From CAVYGN01 sp963796325 (GTDB lineage Bacteria; Spirochaetota; Brevinematia; Brevinematales; JAOACQ01), in contig CAWCLF010000002.1 of NCBI GenBank assembly GCA_963796325.1, positions 1 through 64,000 on the forward strand: a stretch of 64,000 bases of DNA, given 5' to 3'. Positions 30,516 to 38,305 of the stretch are shown piece by piece; within the stretch, counting starts at the first letter, position 1; each line of letters begins with the position of its first letter. The notes under the pieces are model-generated. The model made no database searches and was not told where the DNA came from. It saw only the letters and a program-made list of their open reading frames with translations. The position numbers were made by a program, and so were the translations under genes.

Positions 30516-31817
30516 TTAATTTGTTTCTATTTTAACGGGAATTCCCATTTTAACAAGCCTGTTAAAAAAATATTTTTCAATTTCCGTTTCATTGATAGTC
30601 CTCCCGAAGGTAATGCTGACTTTATTCTTGAAACTGATTACCCCGCAATTGCATTTTGAGGTAGGTTCGGGAGGAAGAATAAAATCAAACCTTTCGATAT
30701 AAGCGCCGATGCCTTCCGGCATCACGACAACCCCTAAATTCGAAAGGCCGCTTGTAGTTCCGTTTCCGCCGATCACTTTATAATAACTTGAAATAAGAAG
30801 ATTTTTTAAAAAGAGGGGAAGAGCCCTGACCACTATATTCCTTTCCGCCTTGACATTCCTCGCCATATCGGGCTGTACCGCTTTTACCGTCGCCCGCAGC
30901 CTGACATAGTGGTGGACAAGATTGACGATTTCCTCCAGGCTGTACCGGCCGAGATTCGGATCGATTTCCGGTATCGCAAACAGTGAAAAATTCCTCATTG
31001 TTTTTGAACCGAACATCTTTCTTAAATTAAAAGGTATCATTATCCTGATAGGATTCAAATCCTTAATTAGAGCGGAGGGCCCCTGATTTAAAAAAACCTC
31101 CTGGAAAGCCTCGAATAGAACGGATATCAGGAAGTCGTTTATAGTCGCATTATATTTCCTGGATATTTCCGACAAAAGATCGACCGGAACTATTCCGGTA
31201 ATGATATTATAAATCCCTTCATCCAGATTTTTATGAGGCAGGTGAAATGCCCGTTTTTCTTTTGCGGGAGCCGGAGCTTTCTTATTATAATATTTAAGGA
31301 AAGAATCCTCGGCTTCTTCAGGGTCCGGCTTCTGACCCGCCCTCATAATATCTCCCCATTCTTCGAATGGCCCGTAAACCAGGCTGATATATTCGGCCGC
31401 AAGAGCCTTGAGAAAGGCAATTGCGCCCATTCCGTCCGTTAGAGCATGAAAATACTCGACAGCTATCCTGTTCCTGTAAACTTTCACACGGAATAAAAAA
31501 ATACCCTTCCTCTTGACCGGTATTTTACCGCAGGGATACCGTGAATCGGGAAAGATCTTCGGTATATCCTTAGTATGTTCAAGATAATACCAGAAAAAAC
31601 CCTTCTTCAGGTGAACCCTGTAATAAGGAAAGCGGCTGATGAGATTTCCAAGGGCTTTCTGCAGAGTAATGACCTTGACCGGTAATTTTAAAGTAACGGA
31701 CAGCCTGAAAACAGTCGTCAGGTACGAGGTGGTTATAGACGGGTATAACTTGCCGGCATTATCAAGCCTGTACCAGAAATCATCTTCATGCGAAAGCCTG
31801 ATTTTACTTTTAGACAT
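30516..31817 (-). CDS. Alcohol acetyltransferase/condensation-like acyltransferase
   Basis: 433 residues of the chloramphenicol-acetyltransferase-like/condensation fold. The HxxxDG catalytic motif is HALTDGM (His near residue 119). Family features include WYRLDNAG at the N-terminus and the conserved SNLG and FG(R) strands near the C-terminus. It could transfer an acyl group to an alcohol or lipid; substrate unknown. First gene of the three-gene operon with the zinc-ribbon protein and the esterase. It lies 87 bases downstream of the broken alpha-amylase and could share its transcription. Confidence 0.75.
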   Translation of the reverse strand: MSKSKIRLSHEDDFWYRLDNAGKLYPSITTSYLTTVFRLSVTLKLPVKVITLQKALGNLISRFPYYRVHLKKGFFWYYLEHTKDIPKIFPDSRYPCGKIPVKRKGIFLFRVKVYRNRIAVEYFHALTDGMGAIAFLKALAAEYISLVYGPFEEWGDIMRAGQKPDPEEAEDSFLKYYNKKAPAPAKEKRAFHLPHKNLDEGIYNIITGIVPVDLLSEISRKYNATINDFLISVLFEAFQEVFLNQGPSALIKDLNPIRIMIPFNLRKMFGSKTMRNFSLFAIPEIDPNLGRYSLEEIVNLVHHYVRLRATVKAVQPDMARNVKAERNIVVRALPLFLKNLLISSYYKVIGGNGTTSGLSNLGVVVMPEGIGAYIERFDFILPPEPTSKCNCGVISFKNKVSITFGRTINETEIEKYFFNRLVKMGIPVKIETN

Positions 31818-31904
31818 ATTTTTATAAACACACCTCGTATAAAGTATATTGATAAAGGAATTTTATATCAACCCGGTTTGACAATTATTTCAATCAGGGG
31901 GAGT

Positions 31905-33267
31905 TCATCTTCCGGCTGCCAGGATCCTTCCCCAATCCGGATAAACGCAGAAATTAAGCCGGCCGTCGGCCGCTTCGAAATATTCCTTTCCATTCAGGAG
32001 ATCATACCATCGGCCAGGCCAGCCGGCCGGCAGCCTGATCTTTACGTTTGCGATTTTTTTAGAAGAGTTGACGCATACAACCGCTTTATGGTCCCCGGCC
32101 TCCCTCCCAAAAGCGAATATTTTGTGATCGACTAATAGCTGGCGGTAGCTTCCGCATCTCAACAGAGGCAAGTCTTTACTGATGGAACTGAGTTTCATGA
32201 CCGTTTCTTTCAATGGCAAATTCTCCTGTTTTGTACCTAAATCCCTGATATCGAGATTCGGTCTCAGCGGCCAGTCGGATTCTTTTATTTTCGCACCGGG
32301 GACTCCGCATTCACTGCCGTAATAAACCGAAGGAATTCCGGGAATCGTGAACAGGAGTATGTAAAGGGGGTAAATGTGCGTTTTATCCTTAAGCATCGAT
32401 ACAATGCGGTCCACGTCATGGTTATCTGCAAAATTGTACAGGCTAAGGTTTTTGTATATGCCATCCGGGCCGAATTGGCGGTTCAGTGAATAAGCGATCT
32501 CGAAATAATTCGAATCGTTATGACTGGACCAGAGCCCTTTATACAATTCATAATTCGTCACGGAATCGAGCATGCCGGGTTTAACCCATTTACGGTAATC
32601 TCCATGAATAACTTCTCCCATGAGCCATAAACCGGAACCCAGGCCACGGCAGAAACCTGAAAGGGAGCTCATGAAAATCGAAATCCAGTGAGTCAGCGGC
32701 ATCAAGCCTCAAACCTTCTATTCCGAATTCATCTTTCCATAAGGCAATACTGCCGAATAGATAATCCCGCACTTCTTTGCTTTCAGGATTGAACTTCACA
32801 AGGTTCTGATACCCGTTCCAGCAGTCATATGCAAACCCGTCGCCGTAAGGACTCCTACGTGAAAAATCTACTCCTGAAAAACATTCCCTGTAAAAGGAAT
32901 CTCTCCCTTTTCTTAAAAGGTCTTTAAACGGTCCGAAATCCCGTCCGCAATGATTGAAAACTGTGTCGAGGACAAGGCTTATTCCATTCTTATGAAGTTT
33001 CAGAGAAAGTTCTTTCAAATCCTCATTTGTCCCGAGCCGCCTGTCGACCTTCCTGTAATCCGCCGTATCGTATCCATGTGTAGAGCTATCGAAAACGGGC
33101 CCCAGGTAGAGAGCATTAACTCCCAGCGTGAGCATATGCCCGATCCAGCCGTCTATCCGGGAAATGCGGTTTACCGGTGCAGACGAAAAATCGTTTTCAT
33201 GAGGAGCCCCGCAAAGTCCGAGCGGGTAAATATGGTAAAAAACCGCATCCTTGATCCATGAATTCAT
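31905..33267 (-). pseudogene. Alpha-amylase family glycosidase, split by a frameshift
   Basis: One glycoside hydrolase 13 gene broken into two overlapping frames. The N part (from ATG 33267, reads to about 32675) has YHIYPLG, VFNHCG and the nucleophile strand GLRLDAAD. The C part (about 32680 to 31905) continues with LMGEVIHGD (general acid Glu) and FADNHDVDR (transition-state Asp), then a small C-terminal domain. The frames join if one T is removed from a T4 run (plus-strand AAAA 32674-32677), giving DSLDFDFMSSLSGF. All three catalytic residues survive, so the break is recent, a sequencing error, or slippage. A corrected protein would be about 454 residues. ATG follows AAGGAGG. It lies 83 bases downstream of its TetR regulator. 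Confidence 0.8.
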
Positions 33268-33287
33268 TCTTTCCTCCTTATTATCTT

Positions 33288-33313
33288 TAATATACCTACC
33301 GGTAGGTATATTA
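33288..33313. promoter_or_regulatory. TetR-type operator O1 at the amylase gene
   Basis: A perfect 26-base palindrome with core TATACCTACCGGTAGGTATA (33291-33310), 20 bases upstream of the amylase start and 40 bases downstream of the tetR stop. The same half-site TATACC/GGTATA occurs in the tetR promoter. Confidence 0.75.
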
Positions 33314-33350
33314 TTATTGCAAAATTTTTACTTTTTTAATCTGTGTCCAA

Positions 33351-33917
33351 TCAGGTATAAATTCCGTACTGCATCAGCCTCAAACTCTGCCGGATGCCGG
33401 CCTCGTCCAGTTCCATGAGGCCGTTGAGCCATAACCCTATGCAGGTATTGATCCCCCCTATGAACAGGGCCGTTGTGATCCTTTCCCTTCCGCGGATATT
33501 TCCGTACCTTACGGTTGCGCTTCGGACCATTTCTTCAAGTAATCCGAATACGCGCTCGTCCAGTTTCCTGATTATCGAATTCGCCTCGCTTTCCTTAAGG
33601 GCAAAATACATCGTAAGCTTCATTCGGTAAAATTCGATATTCTCCCTGGCAAACCGGAAAAATGCCGCTGCAGTCTTTTCGAGGCTGAACGGCAGATCGC
33701 CGGAATATATTGCGGCATTCCGGACGTATTCAAGCATAATATTCCCGTATTTATCTACAATTGCGGATAAGAGGCCCGATTTGCTTCCGAAATAATGGTA
33801 AAGTGTCGGCTTTGTAACGCCGGAAGACACGCAGATCTCCTGTACGCCGACCGCCTCATATCCCCTGGCGGCAAAAAGGCCCGTACTTTTCACCATAAGG
33901 GTGTCCCTGTTATCCAT
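33351..33917 (-). CDS. TetR/AcrR family transcriptional regulator
   Basis: 188 residues. N-terminal DNA-binding domain (about 5-55): ARGYEAVGVQEICVSSGVTKPTLYHYFGSKSGLL, a textbook TetR helix-turn-helix with the YxHF(G/K) end. The rest is a helical ligand-binding/dimerisation domain. It lies just upstream of the amylase gene in the same direction, with a palindromic operator at each promoter (33288-33313 and 33937-33952), so it most likely represses itself and the amylase operon. The inducer is unknown. ATG follows CGGAGAAGA. Confidence 0.9.
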   Translation of the reverse strand: MDNRDTLMVKSTGLFAARGYEAVGVQEICVSSGVTKPTLYHYFGSKSGLLSAIVDKYGNIMLEYVRNAAIYSGDLPFSLEKTAAAFFRFARENIEFYRMKLTMYFALKESEANSIIRKLDERVFGLLEEMVRSATVRYGNIRGRERITTALFIGGINTCIGLWLNGLMELDEAGIRQSLRLMQYGIYT

Positions 33918-33934
33918 ATTCTTCTCCGATATAT

Positions 33935-33963
33935 ATTATACCGATCGGTATAGTAAAAGTCAA
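33935..33963 (-). promoter_or_regulatory. tetR promoter overlapped by operator O2
   Basis: On the minus strand TTGACT (33958-33963), 17-base spacer, TATAAT (33935-33940). The palindrome TATACCGATCGGTATA (33937-33952) covers the spacer and overlaps the -10, so bound repressor would block polymerase. This supports autoregulation. Confidence 0.8.
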
Positions 33964-33994
33964 GGTAACACTGTTAAAATAATCAAACAGTTAA

Positions 33995-34023
33995 TTGTAA
34001 TATTCCTGCCGCCGCGATAAAAT
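33995..34023 (+). promoter_or_regulatory. Promoter of the dCMP deaminase-thyX operon
   Basis: TTGTAA (33995-34000), 17-base spacer, TAAAAT (34018-34023), 42 bases before the gene at 34065. Confidence 0.5.
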
Positions 34024-34064
34024 AATCTGGACGAGCAGGGGGAATTATTTAATCGGAGGGCGGC

Positions 34065-35093
34065 ATGTTCCTGGGTTTTACAGGGCCGAATGCGGCCGGA
34101 AAAGGCGAAGCCATCAAGTACCTGGTTGAAAAGAAAAAATTCATATCCTTTTCGCTATCCGACATACTCCGCGATGAGGCGAAAAGGCTCATGCTCGAAC
34201 CTTCGCGGGACAATCTCATCAATATAGGCAATGATCTCAGGGAAGCCGAAGGTCCGTCGGTACTCGCAAAACGTATCCTCACAAAGATCAAAAACCTTCC
34301 CCAGGCCATCGTAGACAGTATAAGAAATCCCTATGAAATAGAGGTATTGAGGAGCAATCTAAAGGATTTCAAACTGATCGGCATAACTGCAGACGTCCAT
34401 CACAGGTTCGAAAGATCGATAAAACGCGGCAGGGTCGGGGACGGGGAAACACTCGAGGAATTTATCAATAAGGAAGAAAGGGAAAATTCCTCATCGGAGA
34501 AAGCCCAGCAGCTCAACAGGTGCTTCGAACTCGCCGATTACAAGATTGACAATTCCGGAAGCCTCAGTGCAGTTTACAAAAAACTTGATCAGATACTTCA
34601 TGAATTGAATTACAAACCTTATAAGAGGCTTTCATGGGACGAGTATTTCATGAAGATGGCCTTTCTTGTTGCAGAACGCTCGACATGCATACGCCACCAT
34701 GTCGGAGCCCTCATTGTAAACGACAATCACATAGTAAGCTCCGGCTATAACGGCTCGCCTTCAGGGATCAAAGACTGCATCGAGCTTGGATGCCTGAGGG
34801 ACCAGATGGGTATTAAATCAGGCATGCAGCACGAAATATGCCGGGCAGTTCATGCCGAACAGAACGCAATAATACAGGCGGCTCTGCATGGAACCTCGAC
34901 AAGCGGGGCTACCATTTATTCCACCCATTCCCCTTGCATTATCTGCGCAAAAATGATAGTTAACGCCCGGATAAAGAGGTTCGTCGCAAGCATATATTAT
35001 CCGGACAAAACCTTCGAGGACCTTTTCAGGGAGGCCGGGGTAAAAATCGAAATAATGGAAAAGCCCGATCTGGCAATTACATTCCTCGACTGA
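34065..35093 (+). CDS. Nucleotide-kinase-like domain fused to dCMP deaminase
   Basis: 342 residues, two domains. The first (about 1-180) is a P-loop kinase-like domain: GFTGPNAAGKGEA (Walker A) and a downstream DIRNPYE/GxxADxxxRFERS pattern like dephospho-CoA/nucleoside monophosphate kinases. The second (about 190-342) is a zinc-dependent deaminase: HAEQNAII (zinc His, catalytic Glu) and THSPCIICAKM (zinc Cys pair), with the dCMP/dCTP-type MAFLVAERSTCIRHHVGA start. Predicted to make dUMP from dCMP, which the ThyX gene 13 bases downstream turns into dTMP. The fused kinase could act on the same nucleotide pool; that is inference. Normal dCMP deaminases are about 160-180 residues. Confidence 0.88.
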   Translation: MFLGFTGPNAAGKGEAIKYLVEKKKFISFSLSDILRDEAKRLMLEPSRDNLINIGNDLREAEGPSVLAKRILTKIKNLPQAIVDSIRNPYEIEVLRSNLKDFKLIGITADVHHRFERSIKRGRVGDGETLEEFINKEERENSSSEKAQQLNRCFELADYKIDNSGSLSAVYKKLDQILHELNYKPYKRLSWDEYFMKMAFLVAERSTCIRHHVGALIVNDNHIVSSGYNGSPSGIKDCIELGCLRDQMGIKSGMQHEICRAVHAEQNAIIQAALHGTSTSGATIYSTHSPCIICAKMIVNARIKRFVASIYYPDKTFEDLFREAGVKIEIMEKPDLAITFLD

Positions 35094-35106
35094 TCCGGGA
35101 GCTTTT

Positions 35107-36603
35107 ATGCTGAAAGTGGAACTTGCAGGCTATAATGTCGACGCATCTGTGCTCTTGACTCTCAGGGAAAAAGGATGGGACGGAAAGGATAATATTACCC
35201 CCGAAACCATCTCTGCGGCATACGCAAGAATATCGAGGGATGAACGGAACGTAACGGAGCTCCGTGCGGAAGCCAGGGATGCTCTCGACAGGGCGAGAAA
35301 GTCCAACCAGAATATAGTCTTCAGGATGGGCCATCATTCCGTTGCCGAACATGCCTATCTCAATTTCGATATAATGGGCTTATCCAGGCTCGCTGTCGAA
35401 GCTCTCGAGGAATCCCGTTTATGCTCTTTTACCGAAAAATCACAGCGTTATATCACTCTCAGGGGAGACACCGTCATTCCAGCCGAATTCGGCAGGGAAG
35501 AAGCTAAGATTTTCATGGAAACCGTGAATAAGCAGGTCGAGGCCTACAGGAAGCTCTTCCCTCTTCTTCATGAATATCAAAAAATCAAGAATCCCGGCAT
35601 GGCTGATTCAAAACAGGGTCAGAATACTATCGAAGGCTGGGCCAAAGAAGACGCCAGGTATGTCCTGTCAATGGCCACCGAGTGCCAGCTTGGATTTTCC
35701 GCTAATGCCCGCAACATCGAATATATCATAAGGAAACTCAAATACCATCCCCTTGCGGAAGCCAGGGAACTTTCAGAAAAACTTTTAAAATCTGCAAAAA
35801 AGGTCGTTCCGTCGCTTATAATACTGTCGGACCCCGAGGTTTTTAAAAAACAGACCGGCGCCGAAGTTTCGGACGGAATATTAAAAGAAGGAAGGGGAAA
35901 CCTTAAACGTTTATCGCACGGCTATATTAAAAACGGCAGAACAGGAAATGAAAAAGATACTCTTCTTCTCTCCCATACCGCGGACCCGGATGCTCTGATC
36001 ATAGCGTCCCTGCTCTTTTCGCCGGGTGGAGGAAGCTACAGCGAATGCCTGTCAACGGCAAAAGGGATGAATAAAAAGGAAAGAAAAGATTTTATGAAAG
36101 CGGTCTTTAAGGACCTGGGAGAGCATGACGAGCTTTTCAGGGAATTTGAAAACGCGGCCTTTCTTTTTGAAATTGTAATAAGTTCCAGCGCTTTTGCGCA
36201 GATGAAAAGACACAGGCTGATGACCCTCATAAAACAGCCTTACGATACCGGGCTCGGGGTAACCATGCCTCCCTCGATCTCCGATATCGGAGAGGAGGAT
36301 GCATTTTACCGCGTAATCAGGGAAACTGAAAAATCGTATCGAATTTTGAAACAAAATCATGAATACGCCGGAGATTATTTATTGACCAACGCCCACAGGA
36401 GGAGGATACTTATCAATATAAACCTGAGGGAGATATATCACATGGCCAGGCTCCGCATGGATAAACATGCCCAATGGGATATAAGGAACGTAGCTACCGA
36501 AATCGTTGAAGCCGTGAAGAAAACCGCGCCGGCTGCCGCAGCGCTTGCATGCGGAAAAGATTTATTTGAAGAAATTAAAAATAATTATTATATTAAAAAA
36601 TAA
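35107..36603 (+). CDS. thyX: Duplicated FAD-dependent thymidylate synthase
   Basis: 498 residues, twice the usual 220-260, made of two ThyX-like halves. The first half has the FAD loop GHHSVAEHAYLNFDI, then SRLCSFTEKSQRY (104-115), where RHR of the RHRxxSxxxxSxRY motif is ESR. It keeps the Ser/Gln/Arg/Tyr part. The second half has MKRHRLM (368-370 RHR kept) but no SxxxxSxRY, and HAQWDIRNVA at the end of the family fold. The two halves thus carry complementary parts of the dUMP/flavin site. Since ThyX is a tetramer with sites shared between chains, this is consistent with a pseudo-dimer; activity is predicted, not shown. Cotranscribed with the dCMP deaminase fusion. Confidence 0.88.
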   Translation: MLKVELAGYNVDASVLLTLREKGWDGKDNITPETISAAYARISRDERNVTELRAEARDALDRARKSNQNIVFRMGHHSVAEHAYLNFDIMGLSRLAVEALEESRLCSFTEKSQRYITLRGDTVIPAEFGREEAKIFMETVNKQVEAYRKLFPLLHEYQKIKNPGMADSKQGQNTIEGWAKEDARYVLSMATECQLGFSANARNIEYIIRKLKYHPLAEARELSEKLLKSAKKVVPSLIILSDPEVFKKQTGAEVSDGILKEGRGNLKRLSHGYIKNGRTGNEKDTLLLSHTADPDALIIASLLFSPGGGSYSECLSTAKGMNKKERKDFMKAVFKDLGEHDELFREFENAAFLFEIVISSSAFAQMKRHRLMTLIKQPYDTGLGVTMPPSISDIGEEDAFYRVIRETEKSYRILKQNHEYAGDYLLTNAHRRRILININLREIYHMARLRMDKHAQWDIRNVATEIVEAVKKTAPAAAALACGKDLFEEIKNNYYIKK

Positions 36604-36626
36604 TTGCTTTTTATGAGAGGCTGGTT

Positions 36627-37205
36627 ATGGATTTCGGATTTTTCAATACCCTTATCGGCAACCTTGACGGCGCTGTCAGCGCAATTAAAAGCGATAAAGA
36701 CAGCATAAAGAAAAACAGGGAGAAAATATTCGATGCCCTGGAAGAGTTTTACTGCCTTGCAAGCTCGACATTGAACCTTGTAATGGTCCGCCTGACGAAC
36801 ATGCTCAAGCAGAACGAAGGCGACGAATTCGTATCCGAATTCTCGAAGCTCGGGAAACCTGAAGAGTGGCTGAAAGCACAGAATAACTTCAAATTCTGCA
36901 ATTCCATCATGAAAATGAAAACAGATGCATACGACGTCATAAGCACTCCTTCGAATTCCGCAGACTCGCGTAAATGGAAATCTTACCTTGTAAAGGTCAA
37001 CGAAGTCTTTACCGATGAAGATGCCCTTGCTCTGTTCCTGTCAGGCAAATTCTCGGTTTACTTCAGTTCCGTAAAAAAAGAAGGACTGGATGTCAGCAAT
37101 CCGGATTCGGCAAGGAAGCTTGTGTTCGACCTGCGCAATCTCCTGAAAAACGAAAGAAGAATGCTCATCACGCAGGAAAGCAAATTCATATCGTCCATAT
37201 CGTAA
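36627..37205 (+). CDS. Hypothetical helical protein
   Basis: 192 residues, no signal peptide, no membrane segment, no motif I recognise. Predominantly helical (long stretches of K/E/L-rich sequence, for example KKNREKIFDALEEFYCLA). It has a good ribosome site (GAGAGG) and codon use like its neighbours, so it is very likely expressed. It follows thyX by 23 bases and may be cotranscribed with it. Function unknown. Confidence 0.6.
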   Translation: MDFGFFNTLIGNLDGAVSAIKSDKDSIKKNREKIFDALEEFYCLASSTLNLVMVRLTNMLKQNEGDEFVSEFSKLGKPEEWLKAQNNFKFCNSIMKMKTDAYDVISTPSNSADSRKWKSYLVKVNEVFTDEDALALFLSGKFSVYFSSVKKEGLDVSNPDSARKLVFDLRNLLKNERRMLITQESKFISSIS

Positions 37206-37310
37206 AGGAATCATTCTTCCCGGTTTCATAAGATAAATCATCCTTTAAGAATGACTTTTCAAATTTGTTTCAATATAATATTGAGAATGCCGGAGTTAAA
37301 GGGTTAGAAT

Positions 37311-37865
37311 ATGGAACAAAATTTCGAGCAAATTTGGGAGAGTTTCGGGGGAAGAATAAGGGCTTTTATTTACCATAAAATATCAAACCGTTCCGATATA
37401 GACGATATTCTTCAGGAAGTTTTTTTAAAAATCCATTTGAATATTGATAACCTTAATGATCAGTCAAAGCTTCATGGCTGGATATACCGCATAGCGAAGA
37501 ATACGATAATAGATTATTACAGGAAAAGGAAAAAAGGGATCTGCAATATCGATGATATTGAGATCGGATTTGAAAATAAAGAAGAAAGCCCGGAAGATGA
37601 AATAGCCTCAGGTTTGAGAAACATGATCGAAGCCCTGCCCGAAAAATATGCCAAGGCGCTTCTTTTAACCGAATTTCATGGATTTTCAAATATCGAACTG
37701 GCTGAAAAACTGGGTATTTCAGTATCGGGCGTCAAATCGCGCGTTCAGAGGGGACGCAAATTGCTCAGGGATGCCCTTATGAAATGCTGCCATTTTGAAT
37801 TCGACCGTTTCGGAACAATTTTCGACTTCCACCCGGCCACATGCTGTTGCTGTAATATATCTTAA
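37311..37865 (+). CDS. RNA polymerase sigma factor, SigZ-like
   Basis: 184 residues, ECF-type sigma factor. Region 2 (about 8-75) with DIDDILQEVFLKIH and the LHGWIYRIAKNTIIDYYRK helix; region 4 (about 110-165) with FSNIELAEKLGISVSGVKSR as the helix-turn-helix. The C-terminus is a Cys-rich tail: KCCHFEFDRFGTIFDFHP then TCCCCNIS, a feature shared with SigZ-type proteins; it may sense metal, thiol or redox state. No adjacent anti-sigma gene is visible. A possible -10 box TATAAT is at 37274-37279. ATG at 37311. Confidence 0.82.
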   Translation: MEQNFEQIWESFGGRIRAFIYHKISNRSDIDDILQEVFLKIHLNIDNLNDQSKLHGWIYRIAKNTIIDYYRKRKKGICNIDDIEIGFENKEESPEDEIASGLRNMIEALPEKYAKALLLTEFHGFSNIELAEKLGISVSGVKSRVQRGRKLLRDALMKCCHFEFDRFGTIFDFHPATCCCCNIS

Positions 37866-37981
37866 AAAATGAATTAGGCATCCGGAGCTTCCTATCAACT
37901 TTATGGCAGAGGCGCCATTGCAGTCAGTTAACCGCATTTTCAAATCAGGAATATGCTTGAAAAATATTTTTCCAAAAACCC

Positions 37982-38010
37982 TTGACTTATTACTACGATT
38001 GTAGTATATT
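37982..38010 (+). promoter_or_regulatory. Strong promoter of the orphan transcript
   Basis: TTGACT (37982-37987), 17-base spacer, TATATT (38005-38010), predicting transcription start near 38017. It is directly overlapped by two palindromic operators, so it is probably tightly repressed. Confidence 0.75.
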
Positions 38011-38031
38011 AATAGTACTACGTATGTAGTA
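37991..38031. promoter_or_regulatory. Two TACTAC-N4-GTAGTA operators
   Basis: O1 TACTACGATTGTAGTA (37991-38006) sits between the -35 and -10; O2 TACTACGTATGTAGTA (38016-38031) covers the start site. Centres are 25 bases apart. Sites of this form are like those of BlaI/MecI/CopY-type repressors, but no such repressor is encoded in the window, so the regulator is an inference. Confidence 0.7.
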
Positions 38032-38260
38032 TAAAAGAGAACTCAGTTAAATCCTTTTCATAGGAGGTTGTTTTAGGGTCTCTATTCCATGGGAAGTTTC
38101 CTTATATCTTCCCATGGATAATGTCTTTATTTCTTTATTAGTTATTTTATGAGAGAAGCATAGATAATTAATAAGAAAAGTCCTCTTCATCAAAAAGTTT
38201 CTGCTAAATAACAGGCGGTAATGCGATTACCCTCCCGCGAATGCCGCCTGTTTTTTATTG
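38017..38260 (+). ncRNA. Candidate regulated small RNA
   Basis: Between a strong repressible promoter and a Rho-independent-like terminator lie about 240 bases without a sensible gene. It has a perfect 10-bp hairpin at 38088-38118 (arms CCATGGGAAG/CTTCCCATGG) and AGGAGG at 38062-38067 that is followed by TTG-TTT-TAG, so no protein follows it. Short frames such as an ATG at 38089 (10 codons) lie inside the hairpin. The simplest reading is a small RNA; a deleted coding gene that left its control region is the alternative. Confidence 0.5.
38211..38260 (+). terminator. Terminator of the orphan transcript
   Basis: Stem AACAGGCGG (near 38210) to CCGCCTGTT (near 38245) with an about 27-base loop, followed by TTTTTTATT. 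On the other strand the T-run is poor, so it mainly serves the plus strand. Confidence 0.7.
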
Positions 38261-38305
38261 ATCCTATTCCTTAAAATTCAATCCCGAATCCGCCGAGAGG
38301 CATTA

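Larger units (their letters stand above)
37866..38305. other. Intergenic region with orphan regulated transcript
   Basis: 440 bases between sigZ and a convergent esterase gene. It contains the double-palindrome promoter (37982-38031), the candidate small RNA (38017-38260) and its terminator. I find no reading frame above about ten codons with a ribosome site. Confidence 0.6.

Noticed and set aside
38089..38121. Ten-codon frame after the AGGAGG in the orphan transcript
   Set aside because: It lies within a perfect hairpin and is 22 bases from the ribosome site; more likely RNA structure than a peptide, although a leader peptide cannot be excluded.
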